Positions 15,104 through 20,813 of a stretch of DNA of 20,813 nucleotides are shown piece after piece. The stretch is from an uncultured Allobaculum sp. (lineage in GTDB: Bacteria; Bacillota_I; Bacilli_A; Erysipelotrichales; Erysipelotrichaceae), in assembly GCA_910577085.1 (NCBI GenBank), contig CAJTLE010000039.1:1-20813 (forward strand), in the 5' to 3' direction. The position numbers were made by a program, and so were the translations under genes. Positions within the stretch are counted from its first letter, which is position 1. Every line of letters starts with the position of its first letter. The notes under the pieces are model-generated. The model did not search any database. It was not told the DNA's origin and worked only from the letters and a program-made list of their open reading frames with translations.

Positions 15104-15406
15104 ATAGTTGCATTTGGCCGCATTGTGTAAACGGTTTCCGTATGATCACAAAAACTAACGGTAATTTTCTACCCTGGCCCCAGCATTTGATCTTATCTGT
15201 CTGTTTGTTTTTAAACGATCACATTTTCAGAACACATTGGGATCCAATATGTTCTATTCAAAAAATTATGGCCATATAAAGGATTAGATGATTGAGTTTA
15301 CTGAATATAAGTTTATTTGGTTTAGATCCTATCCGTTTCAGATAAAGAAGAATCCAGATGCAAGAGATCATCACAAATTCCGATTTTCAAGATCAAAAAT
15401 TTCCAG
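15104..15406. other. Gene-free stretch between the phosphoesterase and ROK genes
   Basis: AT-rich with stops in all frames. Its one striking element is the 27-bp dyad at 15229-15255. No gene or known RNA motif is recognised. Confidence 0.6.
15229..15255. repeat. 27-bp dyad, operator-like
   Basis: AGAACAcATTGG (15229-15240) and CCAATaTGTTCT (15244-15255) are complementary at 11 of 12 positions around GAT. No T-run follows on either strand, so it is not a terminator. It is over 200 bases from any start codon. Confidence 0.6.
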
Positions 15407-15442
15407 ATAAAAACGGCCGCTGGACAAAGCCAATGGCCGTTT
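15407..15442 (-). terminator. Terminator of the ROK kinase gene
   Basis: AAACGGCC (15411-15418) and GGCCGTTT (15435-15442) pair, with an inner TGG/CCA. On the - strand the stem runs into TTTTTATC. It lies about 84 bases beyond the ROK stop. Confidence 0.75.
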
Positions 15443-15525
15443 CAATTCAATGAGTAAAATGGAAATTTGGATCGGTTTTTCTTAGCTTCTTTGGAAAGCA
15501 AGAACAGGCGATCAGATCTGGATGC

Positions 15526-16425
15526 TTATTTTCCAGCTTTGGAGAAAGCCAGGTAAGCAGCACCGAGCAGACCAGAATCTTCAGAAAGTGAAGATGGACG
15601 AACGTCTACATACTGATCAACTGGTGGGAAGACTTTTGCTTTCACGCGGTCTTCAACGTCTTTAACAAAGCCGTCGATCTTCATGGCAACAGAGCCGCCA
15701 AGGATAACAATTTCAGGGTCAGTGACCGCAACCAGAGTGGCGATCATATTAGCCAGATATTCTTTGGCATCATCCATGATTTCAGCTGCAATTTCATTTC
15801 CCTGGACAGCCAGATCATTGACTTCACCAGCGTGAGCAACGTCCAGACCAGCTTTGCGGGCACGATTAGTGATGGCAGTACCAGAGCAGATGGCTTCAAC
15901 AGCACCCGGGCTTAAACGGCCGTGGCTTGGTCCATTACTCCATAAGATGCAGTTGGCAACTTCGTGTGCAAAACCATGAGCACCGTTTACGATTTCTTTG
16001 TGAACAACCTGTCCAGAACCTAAGCCTGTCGATACAGTTAAGAACTGAACATAGTCTTTATCTTTACCATCGCCGACTACAGCTTCAGCCAGAGCAGCCA
16101 GGTTGGCGTCATTTTCGAGGTAGCATGGCAGACCAGTCATCTCAGTGATTGTTTCTGGGATGGAGAATGTCCACCAGGACTCATTCAAGTTAGGTGTATT
16201 AATGATGTAGCCTGTTTTCAGGTTAAGCGGTCCTGGGCAGGATACACCGATACCAACGATGTCCTTATCAAATCCTTTAATGACTTCTCTGATTTTTTCC
16301 AGAGTTTCCTGTGGATCATCTGGATTGGTTCTGAACTGAATTCGTTCAATCAGGTTCATATCCTCGTCGACGAGCGCAACGCGGGTATTTGAACCACCAA
16401 TATCAATACCAATTGAATATTTCAT
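15526..16425 (-). CDS. ROK family sugar kinase lacking the zinc-cysteine motif
   Basis: A 299-residue kinase of the ROK family (glucokinase, fructokinase or N-acetylhexosamine kinase types). The phosphate loop DIGGSNTR is at 8-15, the CPGP turn at 63-66, catalytic Asp106 in ENDANLAALAE, and a glycine-rich TGLGSG at 133-138. The usual zinc site of ROK proteins, a His followed by CxCGxxGCxE, is not complete: His154-Glu155 remain, but the cysteine block reads NCILWSNGPSHGR, with one Cys only. Zinc-free ROK kinases exist, so the protein may well be active. AGGAGG lies seven bases before the ATG. It is likely a single gene with its own terminator. The substrate is not determined; glucose is the default guess. 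Confidence 0.88.
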   Translation of the reverse strand: MKYSIGIDIGGSNTRVALVDEDMNLIERIQFRTNPDDPQETLEKIREVIKGFDKDIVGIGVSCPGPLNLKTGYIINTPNLNESWWTFSIPETITEMTGLPCYLENDANLAALAEAVVGDGKDKDYVQFLTVSTGLGSGQVVHKEIVNGAHGFAHEVANCILWSNGPSHGRLSPGAVEAICSGTAITNRARKAGLDVAHAGEVNDLAVQGNEIAAEIMDDAKEYLANMIATLVAVTDPEIVILGGSVAMKIDGFVKDVEDRVKAKVFPPVDQYVDVRPSSLSEDSGLLGAAYLAFSKAGK

Positions 16426-16913
16426 TTTATTTCCTCCTGGGAATTCTTAATTCAGTTTATCATAGCTAAAGTATTTATGATTCTTTTTTCGAGGAAACTG
16501 CCCAGGAAGATGAATCGTCGGCAGGTCGTTTTAAAATTTCATTTTATTCTTTACTTTCAATTCTGTTTTGTTCAAAGCCCTGTCACACGACAGATAAAAG
16601 AAAAAGCGCTTTATTTTCTTGGTAGCTGCATCTTTTCTTTTCGTGATATAACCATTTTTGCAGCATTCATTCCCCTTTTTGTGCAGATCCCGAATCCGTA
16701 TCAAAAACAACAGAACACAGTGTATCCGTACAGGATAATTCAGGACAATTCTGATCTTCCAGAAAACGCTTTTTCTTTTAATTTCTCAAAACATTCATAC
16801 GCTCTGACTGTCCAGAACTCTTCTCCATGAAATGCAATTCTGATCAATTCTGATCAATTAAATTATCTGTCTGCTCAACATTCCCGATCGGCATCCCGCC
16901 AAGCACAGCCACT
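16426..16913. other. Gene-free stretch upstream of the ROK gene
   Basis: A + strand frame of 117 codons (16477-16830) exists, but it has no ribosome site and an odd Phe/Ser/Gln-rich composition, so I do not call it. Read leftward, TATGAT at 16464-16459 is a possible -10 for the ROK gene. GC-centred strings AAAAAGCGCTTTA (from 16601) and AGAAAACGCTTTTTC (from 16761) loosely recall cre sites but fit poorly. Confidence 0.5.
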
Positions 16914-16954
16914 AAAAAAGGTTCATATCGATGGAATTCGACATGAACCTTTTC
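16914..16954 (-). terminator. Terminator of spx
   Basis: GGTTCATATCGA (16920-16931) pairs with TCGACATGAACC (16938-16949) with one mismatch. On the - strand it runs into TTTTTTAG; on the + strand TTTTCT follows, so it may work both ways. Confidence 0.85.
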
Positions 16955-16995
16955 TGGTCAGAATTTCGCAAACTGCATACCTGGCTTTACTTAAA

Positions 16996-17430
16996 CTAAG
17001 CTCTTTTTTTCGAACGGGCTTTGAGGACTACATTTGGAGTAGCAAGATGATCCATGTAGTCTTCTTCCACACGGCGCTGGCCCATAGGAACCAGAGCTGT
17101 AATTTCATCATCGTCATAACCGACGACAAGGGTTCTTTCCGATAACATAATCGGGCGTTTTAAGATCGACGGGTTTTTCTGAATCAGCTTGATCAGCTCA
17201 TTGAGTGAGTAATCATCAAGACTGCGCTTCAAGGTCTGAAATGCTTTGGAGCGGGTAGAAATAATATCGGAAGTTCCGTTTTCACAACGGGAAAGCAGAT
17301 ATTTGATCTCACTTTCCTGCATTAAGTTCGAGAAAATATTCTTTTCAAGAAAAGTGATGTGGTTGTCCTGAAGCCATTTTTTAGCTTTTCGACAGCTTGC
17401 ACACCCTGGTGATGTATAGATAATGACCAT
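16996..17430 (-). CDS. spx: Spx family redox-sensing RNA polymerase regulator
   Basis: A 144-residue ArsC-like protein. The start at 17430 has GAGAGG just upstream; an upstream in-frame ATG at 17481 lacks a site and would displace the motif. With this start the redox switch CASC falls at Cys10-Cys13, exactly as in Bacillus Spx. The family RPI motif (KRPIML) and the fold length fit. Spx binds the alpha subunit of RNA polymerase and redirects transcription during thiol and disulfide stress. The C-terminus is basic (KARSKKRA) and the protein is slightly longer than the 131 residues of Bacillus Spx. It is a single gene followed by a terminator. Members of this family other than Spx itself (MgsR type) exist, so paralogue identity is not certain. 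Confidence 0.9.
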   Translation of the reverse strand: MVIIYTSPGCASCRKAKKWLQDNHITFLEKNIFSNLMQESEIKYLLSRCENGTSDIISTRSKAFQTLKRSLDDYSLNELIKLIQKNPSILKRPIMLSERTLVVGYDDDEITALVPMGQRRVEEDYMDHLATPNVVLKARSKKRA

Positions 17431-17575
17431 ATAAAGCCTCTCTTCGGCCGGCTTCCCGACTCTATAGTTCAAGGATATCACCGTCCAGAGTGAATATTTG
17501 GAATTTTGCCTGTATAAGATTTGTACGAAATGTAAATGATGTTGCTTTGTAATGTATTAGGCTTTACTTTGTTCC

Positions 17576-17605
17576 ACAAAGAAAAGCGGGTCGTCAAACC
17601 CGCTT
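17576..17605 (-). terminator. Terminator downstream of fakA
   Basis: AAGCGGGT (17584-17591) and ACCCGCTT (17598-17605) form a perfect 8-bp stem with a six-base loop. On the - strand it continues TTCTTTGTGG after the stem's own T-pair. Confidence 0.7.
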
Positions 17606-17677
17606 GTTATCATTTGAATAGACCTTAGATTCTGTCAGTATTTCTTAAGTCCAGTTTTTAAACCTTTTCTATTGTGA

Positions 17678-17717
17678 AGGAAAAGGGGCTGTCTGTCACG
17701 CAGGAGTCCCCGCTTTT
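17678..17717 (-). terminator. First terminator-like hairpin after fakA
   Basis: On the - strand AAAAGcGGGG (17717-17708) pairs with CCCCTTTT (17688-17681), followed by CC and T-rich sequence. It begins 24 bases after the stop. A competing TGTCTG/CAGACA pairing is possible. The cleaner terminator is at 17576. Confidence 0.4.
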
Positions 17718-17740
17718 GGCAGACACTTTCCGATCAGAGA

Positions 17741-19375
17741 TTATTCAACACCGATCAGGAATGAGTAAACCGGCTGTTTTCCATTGTAGACTTCAACTTC
17801 TGCTTCAGAGAAGGAAGCAACAAAGTCAGCCAGCTCGTCAGCCTGTTCTTTCATGGCGTCTTCGCCATAGATCAGAGTAACCAGTTCGGAGTCTTCATCG
17901 ATCATTTTCTTTAACAGATCTTTGGTTACAGCCATCATGTCTTCCTGGGCATCAACAATAGCTTTACCCAGAATACCCATGTACTGTCCAGCCTTGATTG
18001 GCAGACCTTCATAGGTTGTATCCTTAATGGCATATGTAACTTCACCAGTTTTCACACCGCCGATGGCTTCTTCCATGTCAGCCAGGTTGTCTTCGAGAGA
18101 AGCATCCGGGTTGTACATGATGCATGCAGACAGACCCTGTGGGATTGTCTTGGCAGGCAGAACGTGAACGTCTTTGTCTTCCATCACATCAGCAGCCTGC
18201 TGAGCAGCCATGACGATGTTGGAGTTATTTGGGAAGACGAAGATATGATCGCAGTTCAGTTTCTTGATGGCACTGATGAAATCTTCTGTAGAAGGGTTCA
18301 TCGTCTGACCACCGGAGATGACGATATCCACACGCAGTTCTTTGAACATTTTCTGGATTCCATCACCAGCAGCAACTGCAATCAGACCATATTTCTTATG
18401 TTCGCTTGCAATTTCTTCTTCCTGCTCTTTTTCACGGCTCAGGATTTCTTCATGCTGATCGGACATGTTTTCAACTTTCAGTTTCATGAAACGGCCCTGA
18501 CGTTTACCCATGCGGATGGCAGTGGCAGGTTCAAGCGTATGAACATGAACTTTAACAAGGTCTTCATCCTGTACGCAGACGATCGAGTTACCGATGGCCG
18601 CAAGTTCGTCTTTGAATTTTGCTTCGGAGAAGTTTTTCATTCCTCTCGAAGACAGCTGCAGAATAAATTCTGTGCAGAAACCATATTCGCCTTCGCCGCC
18701 TTCAACTTTCGCCTGAGCACTTTCACCAGTCGCTGCAGACTGTTCGAGTTCAACCGGCTTGCCTTCCATGGCAAGAGTCATACCTTCCAGGATGGCTAAA
18801 AGACCCGCACCACCAGAGTCAACAACACCGACTTCTTTTAAAACTGGCAGCAGATCCGGTGTCGTATCCAGAGAGATTTTGGCTTCTTCAACCATTTTCT
18901 TCATGACATCGGTGCAGTCAGTGATTTCATCGGTTGCTGTATAGGCATACGTGTAATCCGCAGCTTCACGGATTACCGTCAGGATTGTTCCTTCTACAGG
19001 ACGCATAACCGCTTTGTAGGCAACGCGGCTTCCGTTAACCAGAGCTGAAGCCAGCTGCATGGCATCCAGCGTATCCAGATCTTCAACGGCCTGATAGAAG
19101 CCACGGAAAATCTGAGATGTGATAACACCAGAGTTACCACGGGCACCCATTAAAAGACCACGGGAGAGAACTTTGGCAATGGCGCCAACTGTATCTTCCG
19201 GACATTTCAGGGCTTCTTTGACTCCGTTTGTAAAAGTCAAAGACATGTTGGTTCCAGTGTCTCCATCTGGAACCGGGAATACGTTCAAGGCATCAATTCT
19301 GGCCTGGTTGTTGGACAGATTATTCATGCCGGAACGCAGCATTTCTTTAAAAAGTTTACCGTCAATCCATTCCAT
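17741..19375 (-). CDS. fakA: Fatty acid kinase catalytic subunit FakA (DAK2 domain, YloV)
   Basis: A 544-residue protein close to YloV/FakA in length. The N-terminal DAK2 ATP-binding domain (about 8-200) has FPVPDGDTGTN (33-43), whose aspartates hold magnesium, and GARGNSG (77-83). A VDSGGAG block follows near 190-200. The central region and the C-terminal domain (about 330-544) bind the acyl carrier partner FakB in the family. The enzyme phosphorylates fatty acids delivered by FakB (DegV family) for phospholipid synthesis; no fakB lies in the window. AAGGAGA overlaps the stop of the Asp23-like gene and the ATG is 11 bases on, so the two form an operon, as in many Bacillota. Confidence 0.95.
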   Translation of the reverse strand: MEWIDGKLFKEMLRSGMNNLSNNQARIDALNVFPVPDGDTGTNMSLTFTNGVKEALKCPEDTVGAIAKVLSRGLLMGARGNSGVITSQIFRGFYQAVEDLDTLDAMQLASALVNGSRVAYKAVMRPVEGTILTVIREAADYTYAYTATDEITDCTDVMKKMVEEAKISLDTTPDLLPVLKEVGVVDSGGAGLLAILEGMTLAMEGKPVELEQSAATGESAQAKVEGGEGEYGFCTEFILQLSSRGMKNFSEAKFKDELAAIGNSIVCVQDEDLVKVHVHTLEPATAIRMGKRQGRFMKLKVENMSDQHEEILSREKEQEEEIASEHKKYGLIAVAAGDGIQKMFKELRVDIVISGGQTMNPSTEDFISAIKKLNCDHIFVFPNNSNIVMAAQQAADVMEDKDVHVLPAKTIPQGLSACIMYNPDASLEDNLADMEEAIGGVKTGEVTYAIKDTTYEGLPIKAGQYMGILGKAIVDAQEDMMAVTKDLLKKMIDEDSELVTLIYGEDAMKEQADELADFVASFSEAEVEVYNGKQPVYSFLIGVE

Positions 19376-19386
19376 TACGCGTCTCC

Positions 19387-19746
19387 TTACTTAACAGTTC
19401 TGACGCCCTGAACGTTGAGATTGACAGCTTCAACTTTGACTTCCAGGGTTTTTTCAAGAACATAACGAACACGCTGCTGCGCGGCAACCATGACTTCGGA
19501 CAGTTTGATTCCCTGCAGAGCGATTACATAGATATCGAGAATTAAAGAGTTACCATCCTGGCGGACGATTACGCCGCGAGAATAGTTTTCCCGTTTCAGA
19601 AGTTCAGCCCAGCCATCTTTCACAACTTTCTGGCTGGCCATTCCGACAATTCCATAACATTCATTGATGGTTCCGCCTACAAGGTTGGCAATGGCATCTA
19701 ATGAAATTTCAATGTCTCCATATTCGGTAGATTTATGAATCGGCAT
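19387..19746 (-). CDS. Asp23/YloU family protein
   Basis: A 119-residue protein of the Asp23/Gls24 envelope stress family. I use the ATG at 19746, which has GGAGGAAA just upstream; the frame opens 23 codons further, but that part has no ribosome site and overlaps regulatory dyads. The fold shows the family pattern: EYGDIEISLDAIANLVGGT at the N-terminus, then GIVGMAS, and the conserved segment VIVRQDGNSLILDIYVIA. There is no signal peptide or membrane helix; relatives attach to the membrane through a separate partner. Its placement directly before fakA is the classical YloU-YloV arrangement and suggests a link to membrane lipid state. Exact function is not known. Confidence 0.92.
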   Translation of the reverse strand: MPIHKSTEYGDIEISLDAIANLVGGTINECYGIVGMASQKVVKDGWAELLKRENYSRGVIVRQDGNSLILDIYVIALQGIKLSEVMVAAQQRVRYVLEKTLEVKVEAVNLNVQGVRTVK

Positions 19747-19757
19747 GTTTTCCTCCA

Positions 19758-19779
19758 GTACGATGTTTCTGAGTCGTAC
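19758..19779 (-). promoter_or_regulatory. Leader hairpin before the Asp23-like gene
   Basis: GTACGA (19758-19763) and TCGTAC (19774-19779) form a 6-bp stem around ten bases, ending just before the GGAGG site. CGTA/TACG (19779-19791) can form a competing stem. This may tune translation. Confidence 0.3.
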
Positions 19780-19798
19780 GTATTTTTTACGAACTTCA

Positions 19799-19818
19799 TG
19801 AATGTCTTGTGACATTCA
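19799..19818. promoter_or_regulatory. Perfect 8-bp dyad in the asp23-fakA control region
   Basis: TGAATGTC and GACATTCA flank TTGT. Read leftward, TTGCCT just upstream and CATGAA downstream are 17 bp apart, so the dyad would fill the spacer of a weak promoter, a typical repressor position. The hexamers are poor, so the promoter is uncertain; the dyad itself is clear. Confidence 0.5.
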
Positions 19819-20060
19819 GGCAAAACCTGTTCTATTTTGCAGGCCCGTCAAAAAACATAAAACAGTGATATGTGATGGGCCTTGCAAGAAATGGTTTTCA
19901 AGATGTTTATGGCATCGGGTATATTATAAGCATTTTTTCTATAAAACAAAAACGAGTGTGGCCATTCACACCAACCACCCACAAAGATGCTCAGCATCGG
20001 CAATTTTCAAACGGTTACAGATCATATTTTCTGGGCATCTGAACAAATATGATGCATACA

Positions 20061-20085
20061 ACCATAATTTAAGGTAAATTATGGT
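20061..20085. repeat. Perfect 10-bp dyad
   Basis: ACCATAATTT (20061-20070) and AAATTATGGT (20076-20085) are exact complements around AAGGT. A T-run begins 11 bases later on the + strand, too far for a normal terminator. Operator or AT-rich RNA hairpin are both possible. Confidence 0.6.
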
Positions 20086-20505
20086 CTATTCTCACATTTT
20101 TTCTGTCCTCACTTCGCTCATTTGAACATTCAGTTTCAATTCTTATTCGTTTACGATCATCCAGTCTCTGACAAAACAAACTCACAATGATTCATCCCTC
20201 CAAGGTTCACGTCGAAAATTTCTTCCGCAAAAAGAATAATCATTTAGCAGATTTTCAGTAATTTTCAAAGGAAGCGCACAGTTTTTCTTTCAGATTTCCT
20301 TTTGGCCCCTTCCCTTTCTCATTGACTTTCTGGCCCTTCTAACTGGATTGTCATTCTTCTCAGCCGATCTCATCGTTATCCATTCAATCTCTTCCATTGC
20401 TCAATGGCGGCTTGATGTGGTCTATAGATGGCTTATTACCTGCTGGTTTTCACGACAGCCTCACTGTTTCCTCCCCTTATCCCCTTTCTATTCCAGGATC
20501 AATCG

Positions 20506-20551
20506 CAATTGTTCTGTCTCAAATCAACCTCAATTGTTCTGTTTCAGATCA
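20506..20551. repeat. 25-bp period direct repeat, two copies
   Basis: CAATTGTTCTGTCTCAAATC at 20506 recurs as CAATTGTTCTGTTTCAGATC at 20531, with two differences and four unmatched bases between. Confidence 0.6.
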
Positions 20552-20582
20552 TCCACACTGGATCCAGCGAACAGCGACCAAC

Positions 20583-20616
20583 AAAAAACCGTTCACACAC
20601 AATGCGAACGGATTTT
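20583..20616. terminator. Terminator-like hairpin before the window's last gene
   Basis: CCGTTC (20589-20594) pairs with GAACGG (20606-20611). On the - strand the stem runs into TTTTTTG; on the + strand ATTTTAAC follows. No gene that would use it is seen in either direction within the window. Confidence 0.4.
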
Positions 20617-20630
20617 AACAGTTGGTTATA

Positions 20631-20661
20631 TTGGGTTTTTAAGGAAAAAACAGTCTATAAT
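20631..20661 (+). promoter_or_regulatory. Candidate promoter of the helix-turn-helix gene
   Basis: A perfect TATAAT (20656-20661) follows TTGGGT (20631-20636) at a long 19-bp spacing. Transcription would start near 20668. Confidence 0.4.
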
Positions 20662-20687
20662 GAATATAGATGTGTTATTATAAATCC

Positions 20688-20813
20688 ATGAGAATGAAGA
20701 CGTCACAAGCCTGCAAATACCTCGGGGTTGCCAGGCACACCTTGTACAAAATGATTGAAGATGGAATGCCTGCCCATCGCTCTATTGGCGGACACTACAT
20801 GTTTGACCAGGAA
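20688..20813 (+). CDS. Excisionase-type helix-turn-helix protein, 5' part only
   Basis: The window ends inside this gene after 42 codons. The visible part reads MRMKTSQACKYLGV.. and matches the excisionase/MerR-like HTH_17 pattern: a helix with A..LGV, a turn, the recognition helix RHTLYKMIEDG, then PAHRSIGGHYMF as the wing. Such domains bind DNA in phage or transposon excisionases, plasmid regulators and toxin-antitoxin systems. In-frame ATGs exist at 20670, 20688 and 20694; none has a clear ribosome site, so the start is uncertain. With the promoter at 20656 the first would be nearly leaderless. The rest of the protein, and so its role, is not visible. Confidence 0.7.
   Translation, partial: MRMKTSQACKYLGVARHTLYKMIEDGMPAHRSIGGHYMFDQE

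Larger units (their letters stand above)
19819..20630. other. Long gene-free stretch rich in inverted repeats
   Basis: No frame here has a ribosome site or protein-like composition; the open frames at 20348-20691 overlap each other and look accidental. Visible structure: a long hairpin GGCCCGTCA/TGATGGGCC between about 19840 and 19885, a perfect 10-bp dyad at 20061-20085, a palindrome CCATTG-CT-CAATGG at 20394-20407, a direct repeat at 20506-20551 and a dyad at 20589-20611. From 20085 on the + strand is pyrimidine-rich. Confidence 0.5.

Noticed and set aside
16601..16776. cre-like strings AAAAAGCGCTTTA and AGAAAACGCTTTTTC
   Set aside because: Aligned on the central CG they miss several fixed positions of the cre consensus, unlike the site at 12643.
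16477..16830. 117-codon + strand open frame
   Set aside because: No ribosome site, no recognisable protein character, and it lies in the upstream region of leftward genes.
18164..18799. 211-codon open frame antisense to fakA
   Set aside because: Shadow of a well-supported gene; its product is Phe/His-rich without motifs.
20348..20691. Three overlapping + strand open frames
   Set aside because: They overlap in different frames, are Ser/Phe/Pro/Cys-rich and lack ribosome sites, which is typical of pyrimidine-rich noncoding DNA.

Overview
The window looks like a chromosomal segment of a low-to-mid GC Bacillota. Spx, the Asp23/FakA pair, a BlaI-BlaR1-type pair, a membrane-anchored HtrA, lactate dehydrogenase, a GH4 phospho-glucosidase, strong AGGAGG ribosome sites and classical intrinsic terminators all fit. 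The Erysipelotrichia (gut anaerobes) are my best guess from the overall protein style, but nothing seen here proves it. UGA is used as a stop, so this is not a Mycoplasma-like code. I see no rRNA, tRNA, insertion sequence or CRISPR array.

Layout: (1) 1-2650, a BlaI repressor and M56 peptidase sensor, translationally coupled, behind two TACA-TGTA dyad operators. (2) 2812-4820, leftward: a lipoprotein GH3 N-acetylhexosaminidase and a small two-helix membrane protein. (3) 4861-7295, leftward: a 653-residue Lys/Ala-rich histone-H1-like repeat protein with a folded C-terminal domain, followed by an 84-residue Cys-containing protein. (4) 7393-8782, rightward: HtrA, divergent from the repeat protein. 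(5) 8910-10278: a perfect 3 x 32 bp tandem repeat upstream of ldh. (6) 10619-12417: a zinc ribbon/double GYF-like/DUF4234 membrane protein overlapping a DUF2752 protein. (7) 12643-14216: a GH4 6-phospho-beta-glucosidase with a cre-like site on its promoter. (8) 14169-17605, leftward: a metallophosphoesterase, a ROK sugar kinase without the usual zinc cysteines, and Spx. (9) 17678-19818, leftward: Asp23/YloU and fatty acid kinase FakA. (10) About 850 bases without a gene, rich in inverted repeats, then the start of an excisionase-type helix-turn-helix gene cut by the window edge.

Most genes are housekeeping: envelope stress and cell-wall turnover (BlaI/M56, NagZ-like, HtrA, Spx), sugar use and fermentation (GH4, ROK, LDH), and lipid salvage (FakA). 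Starts were re-chosen wherever a good ribosome site contradicted the longest reading frame: 2812-3126, 4980-5234, 7478-8635, 11873-12259, 12697-14130, 16996-17430 and 19387-19746. The least explained items are the histone-H1-like protein with its small partner, the phased 32-bp repeat before ldh, and several long dyads in gene-free gaps. No computation or database search was run; family names rest on motifs read by eye.
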